Shown piece after piece: positions 1-5,600 of a stretch of DNA of 5,702 nucleotides. The stretch lies in NCBI GenBank assembly GCA_019417045.1, contig DXWE01000095.1, forward strand, positions 1 through 5,702, written 5' to 3'. Each line of letters begins with the position of its first letter. The first letter of the stretch is position 1. Under the pieces are notes generated by a model that was not told the DNA's origin, searched no databases, and saw only the letters and a program-made list of their open reading frames with translations. This DNA comes from Oscillospiraceae bacterium. Lineage in GTDB: Bacteria > Bacillota > Clostridia > Oscillospirales > Acutalibacteraceae. Both the position numbers and the translations under genes were made by a program.

Positions 1-99
1 ACCCGATGGTGGGTAGCGGGCCCGACGCGACGGCGGCCGGGGTGACACCTGTGCGGGCGGTGGCCCCGGCGGCAGGCAGATCGCTTTCTCGCACCGAAA
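1..99. other. Left flank, no supported gene
   Basis: GC-rich stretch with no supported coding region. Two plus-strand frames hit stops early (TAG at 14-16, TGA at 43-45). The third stays open to 461 but runs through the promoter and into cas4 in a different frame, and its peptide looks like low-complexity Arg/Gly/Pro. The end of an upstream gene finishing at 45 cannot be excluded, but the 14 residues visible (TRWWVAGPTRRRPG) match nothing I recognise, including Cas7. Confidence 0.5.
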
Positions 100-123
100 T
101 TGACTATATATCATTAAATGAGA

Positions 124-151
124 TTGATTTTTGTGAAAATTTTGGTATAAT
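124..151 (+). promoter_or_regulatory. Promoter of the cas4-cas1-cas2 operon
   Basis: A -35-like TTGATT (124-129) is separated by 16 bp from a consensus -10 TATAAT (146-151). The -10 is preceded by TGG, so it is an extended -10 (TGnTATAAT). The element sits in a sharply AT-rich island (about 98-160) inside GC-rich DNA. The transcription start would fall near 158, leaving a leader of about 200 nt before cas4. A second -35-like TTGACT at 100-105 has no good -10 at the right distance. The assignment to cas4 is inferred from position and orientation. Confidence 0.8.
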
Positions 152-157
152 AGGTAA

Positions 158-357
158 AAACAGGGCAGCAGGCGGCGTATTTTGCAAGGCAGCGGCAATC
201 CACGGCCGGGAAGCACCGGCTGAAGACGAGCCTCTTTCCCGCGGCCTGCCTCGGCGCGAAAATGGCGGGCGCCCCCGCTGCGGGGCACACGGCGCAGACA
301 GGCAGAAATGCCGGTCTCAAAATGAGGAAAACAGGGGTAACAGAAAGGAGGTTGCCT
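158..357 (+). other. Long 5' untranslated region before cas4
   Basis: About 200 nt between the predicted transcription start and the cas4 start codon. No reading frame here has its own ribosome binding site. A small hairpin, CCCCG-CTG-CGGGG (273-285), is visible but has no T-run, so it is not an intrinsic terminator. I recognise no riboswitch. The length is unusual for a simple operon leader, so a regulatory role is possible but unproven. Confidence 0.45.
344..352 (+). promoter_or_regulatory. Ribosome binding site fixing the cas4 start
   Basis: AAAGGAGGT is a near-perfect Shine-Dalgarno sequence ending 5 nt before the ATG at 358. In-frame upstream ATGs at 262 and 322 have no such site, so 358 is preferred over the longer reading. 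Confidence 0.88.
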
Positions 358-1125
358 ATGGCACTGTCCCCCCTCGCGGCCGGCGGGTCGGAGCGGCCGG
401 TGGGAGAACGCGGCGCTTCTCCGGGAGAGTCCCCCGCGCCAATTCCGGGCGGTCTATGTGAGGAGGGCTATCGGGAGGAGGAGTTCCTCCCGCTCTCCGG
501 GCTGCAGCACTTTGTCTTTTGCCGGCGGCAGTGGGCGCTGATCCATCTGGAGAGCCAGTGGAGAGAGTCCCTGCGCACGGTGGAGGGGCATCTGTTCCAC
601 AGCCGGGCCCACGACGAGGCGCTACGGGAACGCCGCGGCGACACCCTGATCCTGCGGGGGATGGCGGTGCGCTCCTGCACGCTCGGGATCTCCGGGCAGT
701 GCGATGTGGTGGAATTTCACCCGGATCCCGCCGGCGTCCCGCTGCACGGAGAAAAGGGGTTGTGGCTGCCCTTCCCGGTGGAGTACAAGCGGGGAGCGCC
801 GAAAACGCACGACGCCGACAGGATGCAGCTGTGCGCACAGGCCCTCTGTCTCGAGGAGATGCTCTGCTGCGACGTCCCACACGGCGCGCTGTTTTACGGC
901 GAGACGCGGCGGCGGGTCCCCGTCGCCTTTGACCCCGCGCTGCGCGAGGCCGTACGGGCTGCCCTGGAGGAGATGCACCAGCTCTTTCGCCGCGGCTATA
1001 CCCCCCGCGTCCGGCCGTCCCGCTCGTGTAACGCCTGTTCCCTGAAGGAGGTCTGTCTGCCCGGCCTGGCCCGTCGGCAGCCGGTGGGCGAATACCTGCG
1101 CCAGGCCATGGAGGAGTCGGAATGA
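358..1125 (+). CDS. cas4: CRISPR-associated exonuclease Cas4 (type I-C)
   Basis: Cas4 is an Fe-S cluster RecB-family nuclease that works with Cas1-Cas2 to select prespacers by PAM and trim their ends. From the ATG at 358 the protein has 255 residues. The four cluster cysteines are visible: C55 (FVFCRRQWAL) and C224, C227, C233 (SCNACSLKEVC). RecB-type nuclease residues are H78 (EGHLFH), D116 (GQCDVV), E142 and K144 (VEYKRG), and the helical QxxxQ segment from Q157. The conserved fold begins near residue 42 (EFLPLSGLQHF). The first 40 residues are a Gly/Pro/Ser/Glu-rich extension, making it somewhat longer than typical I-C Cas4 proteins (about 220 residues, from memory). The start is set by the strong ribosome binding site at 344-352. 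Its stop overlaps the cas1 start by ATGA, which suggests translational coupling. All catalytic and cluster residues appear intact, so it is probably functional. Confidence 0.95.
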   Translation: MALSPLAAGGSERPVGERGASPGESPAPIPGGLCEEGYREEEFLPLSGLQHFVFCRRQWALIHLESQWRESLRTVEGHLFHSRAHDEALRERRGDTLILRGMAVRSCTLGISGQCDVVEFHPDPAGVPLHGEKGLWLPFPVEYKRGAPKTHDADRMQLCAQALCLEEMLCCDVPHGALFYGETRRRVPVAFDPALREAVRAALEEMHQLFRRGYTPRVRPSRSCNACSLKEVCLPGLARRQPVGEYLRQAMEESE

Positions 1126-2153
1126 AACATCTGCTCAACACGCTGTTTGTGACCTCGGAGGACATCTATCTGTCCCTGGACGGGGAAAACGTGGTGGCCA
1201 GCCGGGACAGGCAACAGGTGGCGCGGTACCCGCTCCATCTGTTCGCGGGGATCCTCTGCTTTTCCTATCCCGGCGCCTCCCCGGCGCTGATGGGGGCCTG
1301 TGCCGAACGGGGGATCGCACTCTCCTTCTGTTCGCCCCGGGGCAAGTTCCTCGCACGGGTCACCGGGGAGAGCAACGGCAACGTGCTGCTGCGCCGCACC
1401 CAGTACCGCGCGGCAGACAGCCCGGAAGAGAGCTGCCGGATCGCCCGTACCATGATTTTCGGAAAGCTGTACAACGCCCGCTGGGGCATCGAGCGCACCC
1501 GCCGGGATCACGGCCTGCGGCTGGACGGCGACAAGCTGGCCGCCGCCTCCCGGACGATCCGGGAACTCCTGCCGGCCGTGGCGCGGGAGACGGATCTCGA
1601 ACACCTGCGCGGGCTGGAGGGCGCAGGGGCAACCGCCTATTTCAGTGTGTGGGACGACCGGATCCTCGGCGACAAGGAGACCTTTTCCTTCCGCTCCCGC
1701 AGCCGCCGGCCGCCGCTGGATCCCGTCAACGCGCTGCTCTCCTTCGCCTATGCGCTGCTCGCCAACGACTGTGCCGCCGCCCTGGAGAGCGTGGGGCTGG
1801 ATTCCTATGTGGGATTCCTCCACCGGGACCGTCCGGGCCGAAGCTCGCTCGCGCTCGATCTGATGGAGGAGCTGCGCCCCTGCATGGCCGACCGGTTTGT
1901 CTTAACCCTCCTCAACACCCGCCGGGTCCGGGGAGCCGATTTCATCCAGCGGGAAAACGGCGTCGTGCTGATCGAGGACGACGCGCGCAGGCGGGTTCTC
2001 TCCGACTGGCAGGAGAAAAAACGCGATACTATCACCCATCCCTATCTTCAGGAAAAGGTGCCCTGGGGACTGGTCCCCTACCTGCAGGCCCTTCTCCTCG
2101 CCCGCTATCTGCGCGGGGACCTGGACGCCTATCCCCCGTTTTTATGGAAGTGA
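1122..2153 (+). CDS. cas1: CRISPR-associated integrase Cas1 (type I-C)
   Basis: Cas1 is the metal-dependent integrase that, in a heterohexamer with Cas2, inserts spacers at the leader-proximal repeat. The protein has 343 residues, normal for the type I-C family. It begins MKHLLNTLFVTSEDIYLSLDGENV, the usual N-terminal beta domain. The helical catalytic domain carries the metal ligands E166 (RGLEGAGATAYF), H234 (GFLHRDRPGRSSLALDLMEE), and D246 with E249 in the LALDLMEELRP helix. The C-terminal segment (about 308-343, YLQEKVPWGLVPYLQALLLARYLRGD) is also typical of I-C Cas1. It starts inside the cas4 stop (4-nt ATGA overlap) and is followed by cas2 after a 7-nt gap. No frameshift or missing key residue is seen, so it appears competent for acquisition. 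Confidence 0.98.
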   Translation: MKHLLNTLFVTSEDIYLSLDGENVVASRDRQQVARYPLHLFAGILCFSYPGASPALMGACAERGIALSFCSPRGKFLARVTGESNGNVLLRRTQYRAADSPEESCRIARTMIFGKLYNARWGIERTRRDHGLRLDGDKLAAASRTIRELLPAVARETDLEHLRGLEGAGATAYFSVWDDRILGDKETFSFRSRSRRPPLDPVNALLSFAYALLANDCAAALESVGLDSYVGFLHRDRPGRSSLALDLMEELRPCMADRFVLTLLNTRRVRGADFIQRENGVVLIEDDARRRVLSDWQEKKRDTITHPYLQEKVPWGLVPYLQALLLARYLRGDLDAYPPFLWK

Positions 2154-2160
2154 GGACAGT

Positions 2161-2451
2161 ATGCTGGTGGTGATTACCTATGACGTGAATACCGAAACCG
2201 CAGCCGGACAAAAACGCCTGCGCCACATGGCCAGGCAGTGTGTAAACTACGGCCAACGGGTGCAGAATTCGGTGTTTGAATGCCTCCTGGACCCCGCCCA
2301 GTGCCGGGCCCTGCAGGCCAAACTGCTCGACATCCTGGATCCCGACAAAGACAGCCTGCGGTTTTATTATCTCGGCAACGCGTATAAGACGAAAATAGAA
2401 CATTTCGGCTGTAAACCCGCCTATCTCCCGGAGGAACCTCTCCTCCTCTAG
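2161..2451 (+). CDS. cas2: CRISPR-associated protein Cas2 (type I-C)
   Basis: Cas2 forms the central dimer of the Cas1-Cas2 integration complex and sets spacer length. The 96-residue protein has the ferredoxin-like fold signature: first strand MLVVITYDVNT with the conserved D8, the GQRVQNSVFEC segment (about 31-41) and the strand SLRFYYLGN (about 65-73). The C-terminal tail KTKIEHFGCKPAYLPEEPLLL resembles the type I-C Cas2 tail, which in my memory usually ends in a GPLII-like motif, and is thought to pack against Cas1 or complete the sheet. Its ribosome binding site (GAGGA) overlaps the cas1 stop region, so the two are co-translated. The leader inverted repeat begins 2 nt after its stop codon. 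Confidence 0.97.
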   Translation: MLVVITYDVNTETAAGQKRLRHMARQCVNYGQRVQNSVFECLLDPAQCRALQAKLLDILDPDKDSLRFYYLGNAYKTKIEHFGCKPAYLPEEPLLL

Positions 2452-2453
2452 CC

Positions 2454-2498
2454 GGTGCGAACCCCCAGCAGTCGCCGTTTCTCCGGGACGTTCGCACC
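2454..2498 (+). repeat. Inverted repeat at the start of the leader
   Basis: GGTGCGAAC (2454-2462) and its exact complement GTTCGCACC (2490-2498) form a 9-bp stem around a 27-nt loop. No T-run follows, so it is not a standard intrinsic terminator for cas2. From memory, similar GGTGCGAAC...GTTCGCACC pairs follow cas2 in other type I-C loci, which would make it a conserved leader element of unknown function; I could not verify this. Confidence 0.75.
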
Positions 2499-2588
2499 CC
2501 AAAATGGCAAATTCCAGGACGGGTTCTTGCAGAAAAGCCAGTTAAATCGCATGACGGCCAGCCAGTTGCATCATCTGTAGTATCCCTT

Positions 2589-2616
2589 TTGATGAAATGG
2601 CGCCATAGGGTACAGG
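2589..2616 (+). promoter_or_regulatory. Possible array promoter in the leader
   Basis: TTGATG (2589-2594) and TACAGG (2611-2616) are spaced by 16 bp and could be the -35 and -10 for the pre-crRNA, with a start near 2623, about 15 nt before the first repeat. The -10 is a poor match. TAGTAT (2578-2583) is an alternative -10 without a good -35. Weak evidence; the array could also be read through from the cas operon. Confidence 0.25.
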
Positions 2617-2637
2617 ATCGTTTTGTGCACTTTTGCT

Positions 2638-3541
2638 GTCGCTCCCCTCGCGGGGAGCGTGGGTTGAAATATCGACCACGGCGCTCCCTATACGATCCCG
2701 CAGGTCGCTCCCCTTGCGGGGAGCGTGGGTTGAAATCAGACGACCACCACCAGCGCCGCCACACAGGAGGAGTCGCTCCCCTCGCGGGGAGCGTGGGTTG
2801 AAATTATTTGCCACTATACGATAAAGATGGAAAGGAAAGTCGCTCCCCTCGCGGGGAGCGTGGGTTGAAATTGTTCGGGTGGCGCAAAAAGAACAATCAT
2901 ATCAGTCGCTCCCCTCGCGGGGAGCGTGGGTTGAAATACCGCTTGCGGGCGGTGGGCACCGGTTAAGGGCGTCGCTCCCCTCGCGGGGAGCGTGGGTTGA
3001 AATTTCCCATACCGAATGGTCACGCCGCTGTCCTGCCCGTCGCTCCCCTCGCGGGGAGCGTGGATTGAAATGGGTCAACTCGGTGGAAAACCGTACCGGT
3101 TGTCCGTCGCTCCCCTCGCGGGGAGCGTGGATTGAAATGGGCGCAAAAAGAACAATCATATCACACCGGAGGGTCGCTCCCCTCGCGGGGAGCGTGGGTT
3201 GAAATGCGCTGTCAGATTGCCGGCGTCCGATGTGCCCAGTCGCTCCCCTCGTGGGGAGCGTGGGTTGAAATGTAGCAGCCCCACATTTCGATGGCGTCCC
3301 TTGCGTCGCTCCCCTCGTGGGGAGCGTGGGTTGAAATTGCGTCTCGTATCGGCGTTAACCTCCAATCTGATGTCGCTCCCCTCGCGGGGAGCGTGGATTG
3401 AAATAATGCCCTCCCACAAACCGCGGATCAAGTCGCCGCGTCGCTCCCCTCGCGGGGAGCGTGGGTTGAAATTGCTCCTCGATTTTCATGCGGTCAAGGT
3501 CAGTGAACAGTCGTTTCCTTTCAGGGAGCGTGGAGGGAAAT
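2638..3541 (+). CRISPR. Type I-C CRISPR array
   Basis: Thirteen 33-nt repeats start at 2638, 2704, 2772, 2839, 2905, 2971, 3039, 3106, 3173, 3239, 3305, 3372 and 3440, followed by a degenerate 32-nt copy at 3510. The twelve spacers between intact repeats are 33-35 nt; the thirteenth is 37. The repeat runs from GTCGCTCCCC to GTGGGTTGAAAT and has a perfect 8-bp stem CGCTCCCC/GGGGAGCG around TCGC. The GTCGC start and TTGAAAT end are hallmarks of type I-C repeats. Cas5-type cleavage at the stem base would leave an 11-nt 5' handle, TGGGTTGAAAT. Seven repeats are identical. Single changes occur at position 12 (repeat 2, C to T), 14 (repeats 10 and 11, C to T) and 26 (repeats 7, 8 and 12, G to A), all in the loop or handle and none in the stem. 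The leader is on the cas2 side, so spacer 1 is newest. Spacers 4 and 8 share 24 nt. Confidence 0.99.
3510..3541 (+). repeat. Degenerate terminal CRISPR repeat
   Basis: A 32-nt copy aligns with the array repeat: it starts GTCG, keeps GGGAGCGTGG and ends GAAAT, with changes scattered between and one base lost. It still folds: CGTTTCCT (3512-3519) pairs with AGGGAGCG (3523-3530) over all 8 positions, including two G-U wobbles and one C-G to U-A swap. Terminal repeat decay away from the leader is common. Confidence 0.9.
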
Positions 3542-3575
3542 CCGAATTTTGCCGGCTTGCAAAATCGATACCCCC

Positions 3576-3594
3576 GTCGTTCCCGCCAGGGAGC
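3576..3594 (+). repeat. Half-lost second terminal repeat
   Basis: GTCGTTCCCGCCAGGGAGC resembles the 5' half of the repeat, and more closely the degenerate copy just before it: both have GTCGTT and CAGGGAGC. The interval between them (3542-3575) is 34 nt, exactly spacer-sized, which supports an old repeat unit. Its 3' half is absent or replaced by the terminator palindrome, which begins inside it at 3589. Confidence 0.6.
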
Positions 3595-3628
3595 CCGCCG
3601 GGCCACGTGGCCCGGCGGGCTCCCTTTT
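3589..3628 (+). terminator. Intrinsic terminator of the CRISPR array
   Basis: An 18-bp arm beginning GGGAGCCCGCC (3589-3606) is followed directly by its exact complement (3607-3624), a perfect 36-bp GC-rich palindrome, then TTTT (3625-3628). On RNA the centre (ACGT) would form the loop. The T-run is only on the plus-strand side, so it fits the end of the array transcript best. It lies 6 nt beyond the stop of the convergent ATPase gene, so the same hairpin may also slow minus-strand transcription, though no T-run follows in that direction. Confidence 0.85.
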
Positions 3629-3634
3629 ACATAG

Positions 3635-5518
3635 TCACAGCCTGCTGACAAACAGCGCCCGGATCGCGTTGAGCACGGCGAGGACCATCACCCCGACATC
3701 CGCAAAGATGGCCAGCCACATATTTGCAATCCCCAGCGCGCCCAGCACCAGGCACACCAGCTTGACCCCGATCGCAAAGACGATGTTCTGGTACACAATC
3801 CGCAGGCATTTCCTCGAGATCCGGATGGCCAGCGGGATCTTCAGCGGGTCGTCGTCCATCAGTACCACGTCCGCCGCCTCGATCGCGGCATCCGAACCCA
3901 TCGCCCCCATGGCGATGCCCAGATCCGCGCGCCCCAGAACCGGCGCGTCGTTGATACCGTCCCCCACAAAGGCGAGTTTTCCGCCCTCCGGCCGGTCCCG
4001 CAGTAGCTCCTCCACCTTCTCCACCTTGCCCGCCGGGAGCAGCTCGCTATATGCCTCGTCCAGCCCCAGCGTCCGCGCGACCTGCTCGGCCACCCGGCGC
4101 GCATCACCGGTGAGCATGACGGTCCGGCGCACACCCGCCGCCTTCAGCGCCCCGATCGCCTCCTTGGAGTGGGGCTTCACCCGGTCGGAAATCACAATGT
4201 GCCCCGCATAACTGCCGTCGATCGCCACATGCAGGATGGTGCCGACCGAGTGGCAGGGGATATATCCCGCCCCGAGACGCTCCATCAGCTTGTCGTTGCC
4301 CACCGCCACCTGCCTGCCGTCCACCCGGGCGATCACGCCGTTGCCGCTGATCTCCTGCACGTCCGTGACCCGCGAGCGGTCGATCTGCCGGCCGTACGCC
4401 CGTTGCAGGCTCCTGCTGATCGGGTGGGAGGACGCGCTCTCCGCCAGCGCCGCATATTCCACCAGCTTCGCGTTTTCCATCTCGCTGTGGTGGATCCCGT
4501 CGACCTCGAACACCCCCTCAGTGAGGGTTCCCGTCTTGTCAAACACCACGACTTTCGTTTGAGACAGCGCCTCCAGATAGTTGGAGCCCTTGACCAGAAT
4601 CCCCGCCCGGCTCGCGCCGCCGATCCCGGCGAAAAAGGAGAGCGGGATACTGATGACCAGCGCGCAGGGGCAGCTGATGACCAGGAAGGTGAGCGCACGG
4701 TAGATCCACACGTCCCAGGCAGCCGGCGCCCCGCAAAGCAGCTCCACCAGCGGCGGCAGCACAGCCAGCGCCAGCGCGCTCAGGCAGACCACCGGCGTAT
4801 ACACCCGCGCGAATTTGGAGATGAAATCCTCCGATTTCGATTTGCGGGAACTCGCGTTTTCCACCAGGTCCAGGATCTGGGACACGGTGGACTCCCCGAA
4901 CGCCTTCGTCGTCCGGACCTTCAGCACGCCGGTCAGGTTGATACAGCCGCTGACGACCTCCTCGCCCACGCCCGCGTCCCGCGGCAGGCTCTCGCCGGTC
5001 AGAGCGCTGGTGTTCAGGCTGGAGGAGCCCTCGATCACCACGCCGTCCAGCGGCACCTTCTCCCCCGGCTGCACCACGATCACGCTGCCGACCGCCACCT
5101 CCTGCGGGTCGACTGTTTCGAGCGTTCCGTCCCGCTCCACCCGCGCATAGTCCGGCCGGATGTCCATCAGCTCGCCGATGCTGCGGCGGCTCCTGCCCAC
5201 CGCGTAGCTCTGGAACCACTCGCCAACCTGATAGAACAGCATGACGGCGATGGCCTCCGTATACTCCCCGCTGCGGTCGTAGATCGCGAGCGCCAGCGCC
5301 CCGATGGTGGCGACCGCCATCAGGAAGTTCTCATCAAAAACCTGCCGGCGGCAGATCCCCTTCGCCGCCTTGAGCAGGATGTCATAGCCGACGACGAGAT
5401 ACGGCACCAGATAGAGCGCCAGCCGCCATACCCCCGTCACCGGGACCCAGTGCAGCGCGATCAGCAGCGCCGCCGCTGCCAGAATGCGGATCAGCCGCTG
5501 TCTTTGTTTGGGACTCAT
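3635..5518 (-). CDS. cadA: Zn/Cd/Pb-type heavy-metal P1B-ATPase
   Basis: This is an inner-membrane pump that uses ATP to export divalent soft metals. The 627-residue protein shows the full P-type core: TGES (174-177) in the actuator domain, DKTGTLT (327-333) with phosphorylated D327, the P1B-specific HP pair (H365-P366) for ATP binding, TGD (470-472) and GDGINDAP (519-526). The transmembrane metal site has CPC (283-285), K586 in the seventh helix and D607 in FADVG of the eighth. CPC plus the DxG motif marks the P1B-2 subgroup (Zn, Cd, Pb; CadA/ZntA-like) rather than Cu pumps. Eight membrane segments are apparent. There is no N-terminal metal-binding domain and no CxxC; the first helix starts near residue 8. 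Short forms like this are known in Firmicutes. AAAGGAGG (5526-5533) lies 7 nt before the ATG. It converges on the CRISPR array and has no obvious functional link with it. The symbol is by family; the exact metal is not settled by sequence. Confidence 0.95.
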   Translation of the reverse strand: MSPKQRQRLIRILAAAALLIALHWVPVTGVWRLALYLVPYLVVGYDILLKAAKGICRRQVFDENFLMAVATIGALALAIYDRSGEYTEAIAVMLFYQVGEWFQSYAVGRSRRSIGELMDIRPDYARVERDGTLETVDPQEVAVGSVIVVQPGEKVPLDGVVIEGSSSLNTSALTGESLPRDAGVGEEVVSGCINLTGVLKVRTTKAFGESTVSQILDLVENASSRKSKSEDFISKFARVYTPVVCLSALALAVLPPLVELLCGAPAAWDVWIYRALTFLVISCPCALVISIPLSFFAGIGGASRAGILVKGSNYLEALSQTKVVVFDKTGTLTEGVFEVDGIHHSEMENAKLVEYAALAESASSHPISRSLQRAYGRQIDRSRVTDVQEISGNGVIARVDGRQVAVGNDKLMERLGAGYIPCHSVGTILHVAIDGSYAGHIVISDRVKPHSKEAIGALKAAGVRRTVMLTGDARRVAEQVARTLGLDEAYSELLPAGKVEKVEELLRDRPEGGKLAFVGDGINDAPVLGRADLGIAMGAMGSDAAIEAADVVLMDDDPLKIPLAIRISRKCLRIVYQNIVFAIGVKLVCLVLGALGIANMWLAIFADVGVMVLAVLNAIRALFVSRL

Positions 5519-5570
5519 GGGATCTCCTCCTTTGCCCCGTCAGGGACGATCGGGCAGATTTATTAAACAT

Positions 5571-5600
5571 ATGATAAAGTATTCATTGGATTGGCGTCAA
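5571..5600 (-). promoter_or_regulatory. Promoter of the metal ATPase gene
   Basis: Read on the minus strand, TTGACG (5600-5595) and TATCAT (5576-5571) each match five of six consensus bases and are 18 bp apart. Transcription would start near 5564, giving a leader of about 46 nt to the ATG at 5518. The area 5558-5590 is AT-rich against GC-rich surroundings. The self-complementary CATATG (5568-5573) overlaps the -10 and could belong to an operator for a metal-sensing repressor, but I see no clean extended dyad. Confidence 0.6.

Larger units (their letters stand above)
2452..2637 (+). promoter_or_regulatory. CRISPR leader
   Basis: This 186-nt noncoding stretch links cas2 to the first repeat and is the expected leader: the repeats next to it are intact, while decay is at the far end. 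It is less GC-rich than the cas genes, particularly from 2500 on, and ends in a T-rich segment (TTTTGTGCACTTTTGCT) abutting the first repeat. GCCAGTT occurs twice (2537-2543 and 2561-2567). It should contain the array promoter and the signals that direct Cas1-Cas2 to the first repeat. Confidence 0.85.

Noticed and set aside
262..357. Longer cas4 starting at the ATG at 262
   Set aside because: There is no ribosome binding site there, whereas the ATG at 358 has AAAGGAGGT at ideal distance. The extra 32 residues show no conserved feature.
356..1165. 269-codon minus-strand open frame opposite cas4
   Set aside because: It is a shadow of cas4, with an Arg/Pro/Ala low-complexity product and no family resemblance.
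2674..2823. Spacers 1 and 3 share the 9-mer CTATACGAT
   Set aside because: A 9-nt match among 13 spacers is expected by chance fairly often and does not show a shared source.
2542..3651. Many open frames on both strands across the array, with recurring peptides such as SLPSRGAWVEI, STHAPREGSD, FNPRSPRGER and FQPTLPARGAT
   Set aside because: They are translations of the 33-nt repeat (a multiple of 3) in different frames, with spacers between. They have no ribosome binding sites and are a known annotation artefact of CRISPR arrays.
3549..4211. 220-codon plus-strand frame running from the array end into the ATPase region
   Set aside because: It crosses the terminator palindrome and is antisense to the ATPase, and its Ser/Pro/Ala/Arg-rich product looks like a shadow frame.
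4169..5566. 465-codon plus-strand open frame opposite the ATPase gene
   Set aside because: It is antisense to a complete P-type ATPase with all motifs. GC-rich codon bias leaves long open frames on the opposite strand, and the peptide is His/Arg/Asp/Pro-rich with no recognisable domain.
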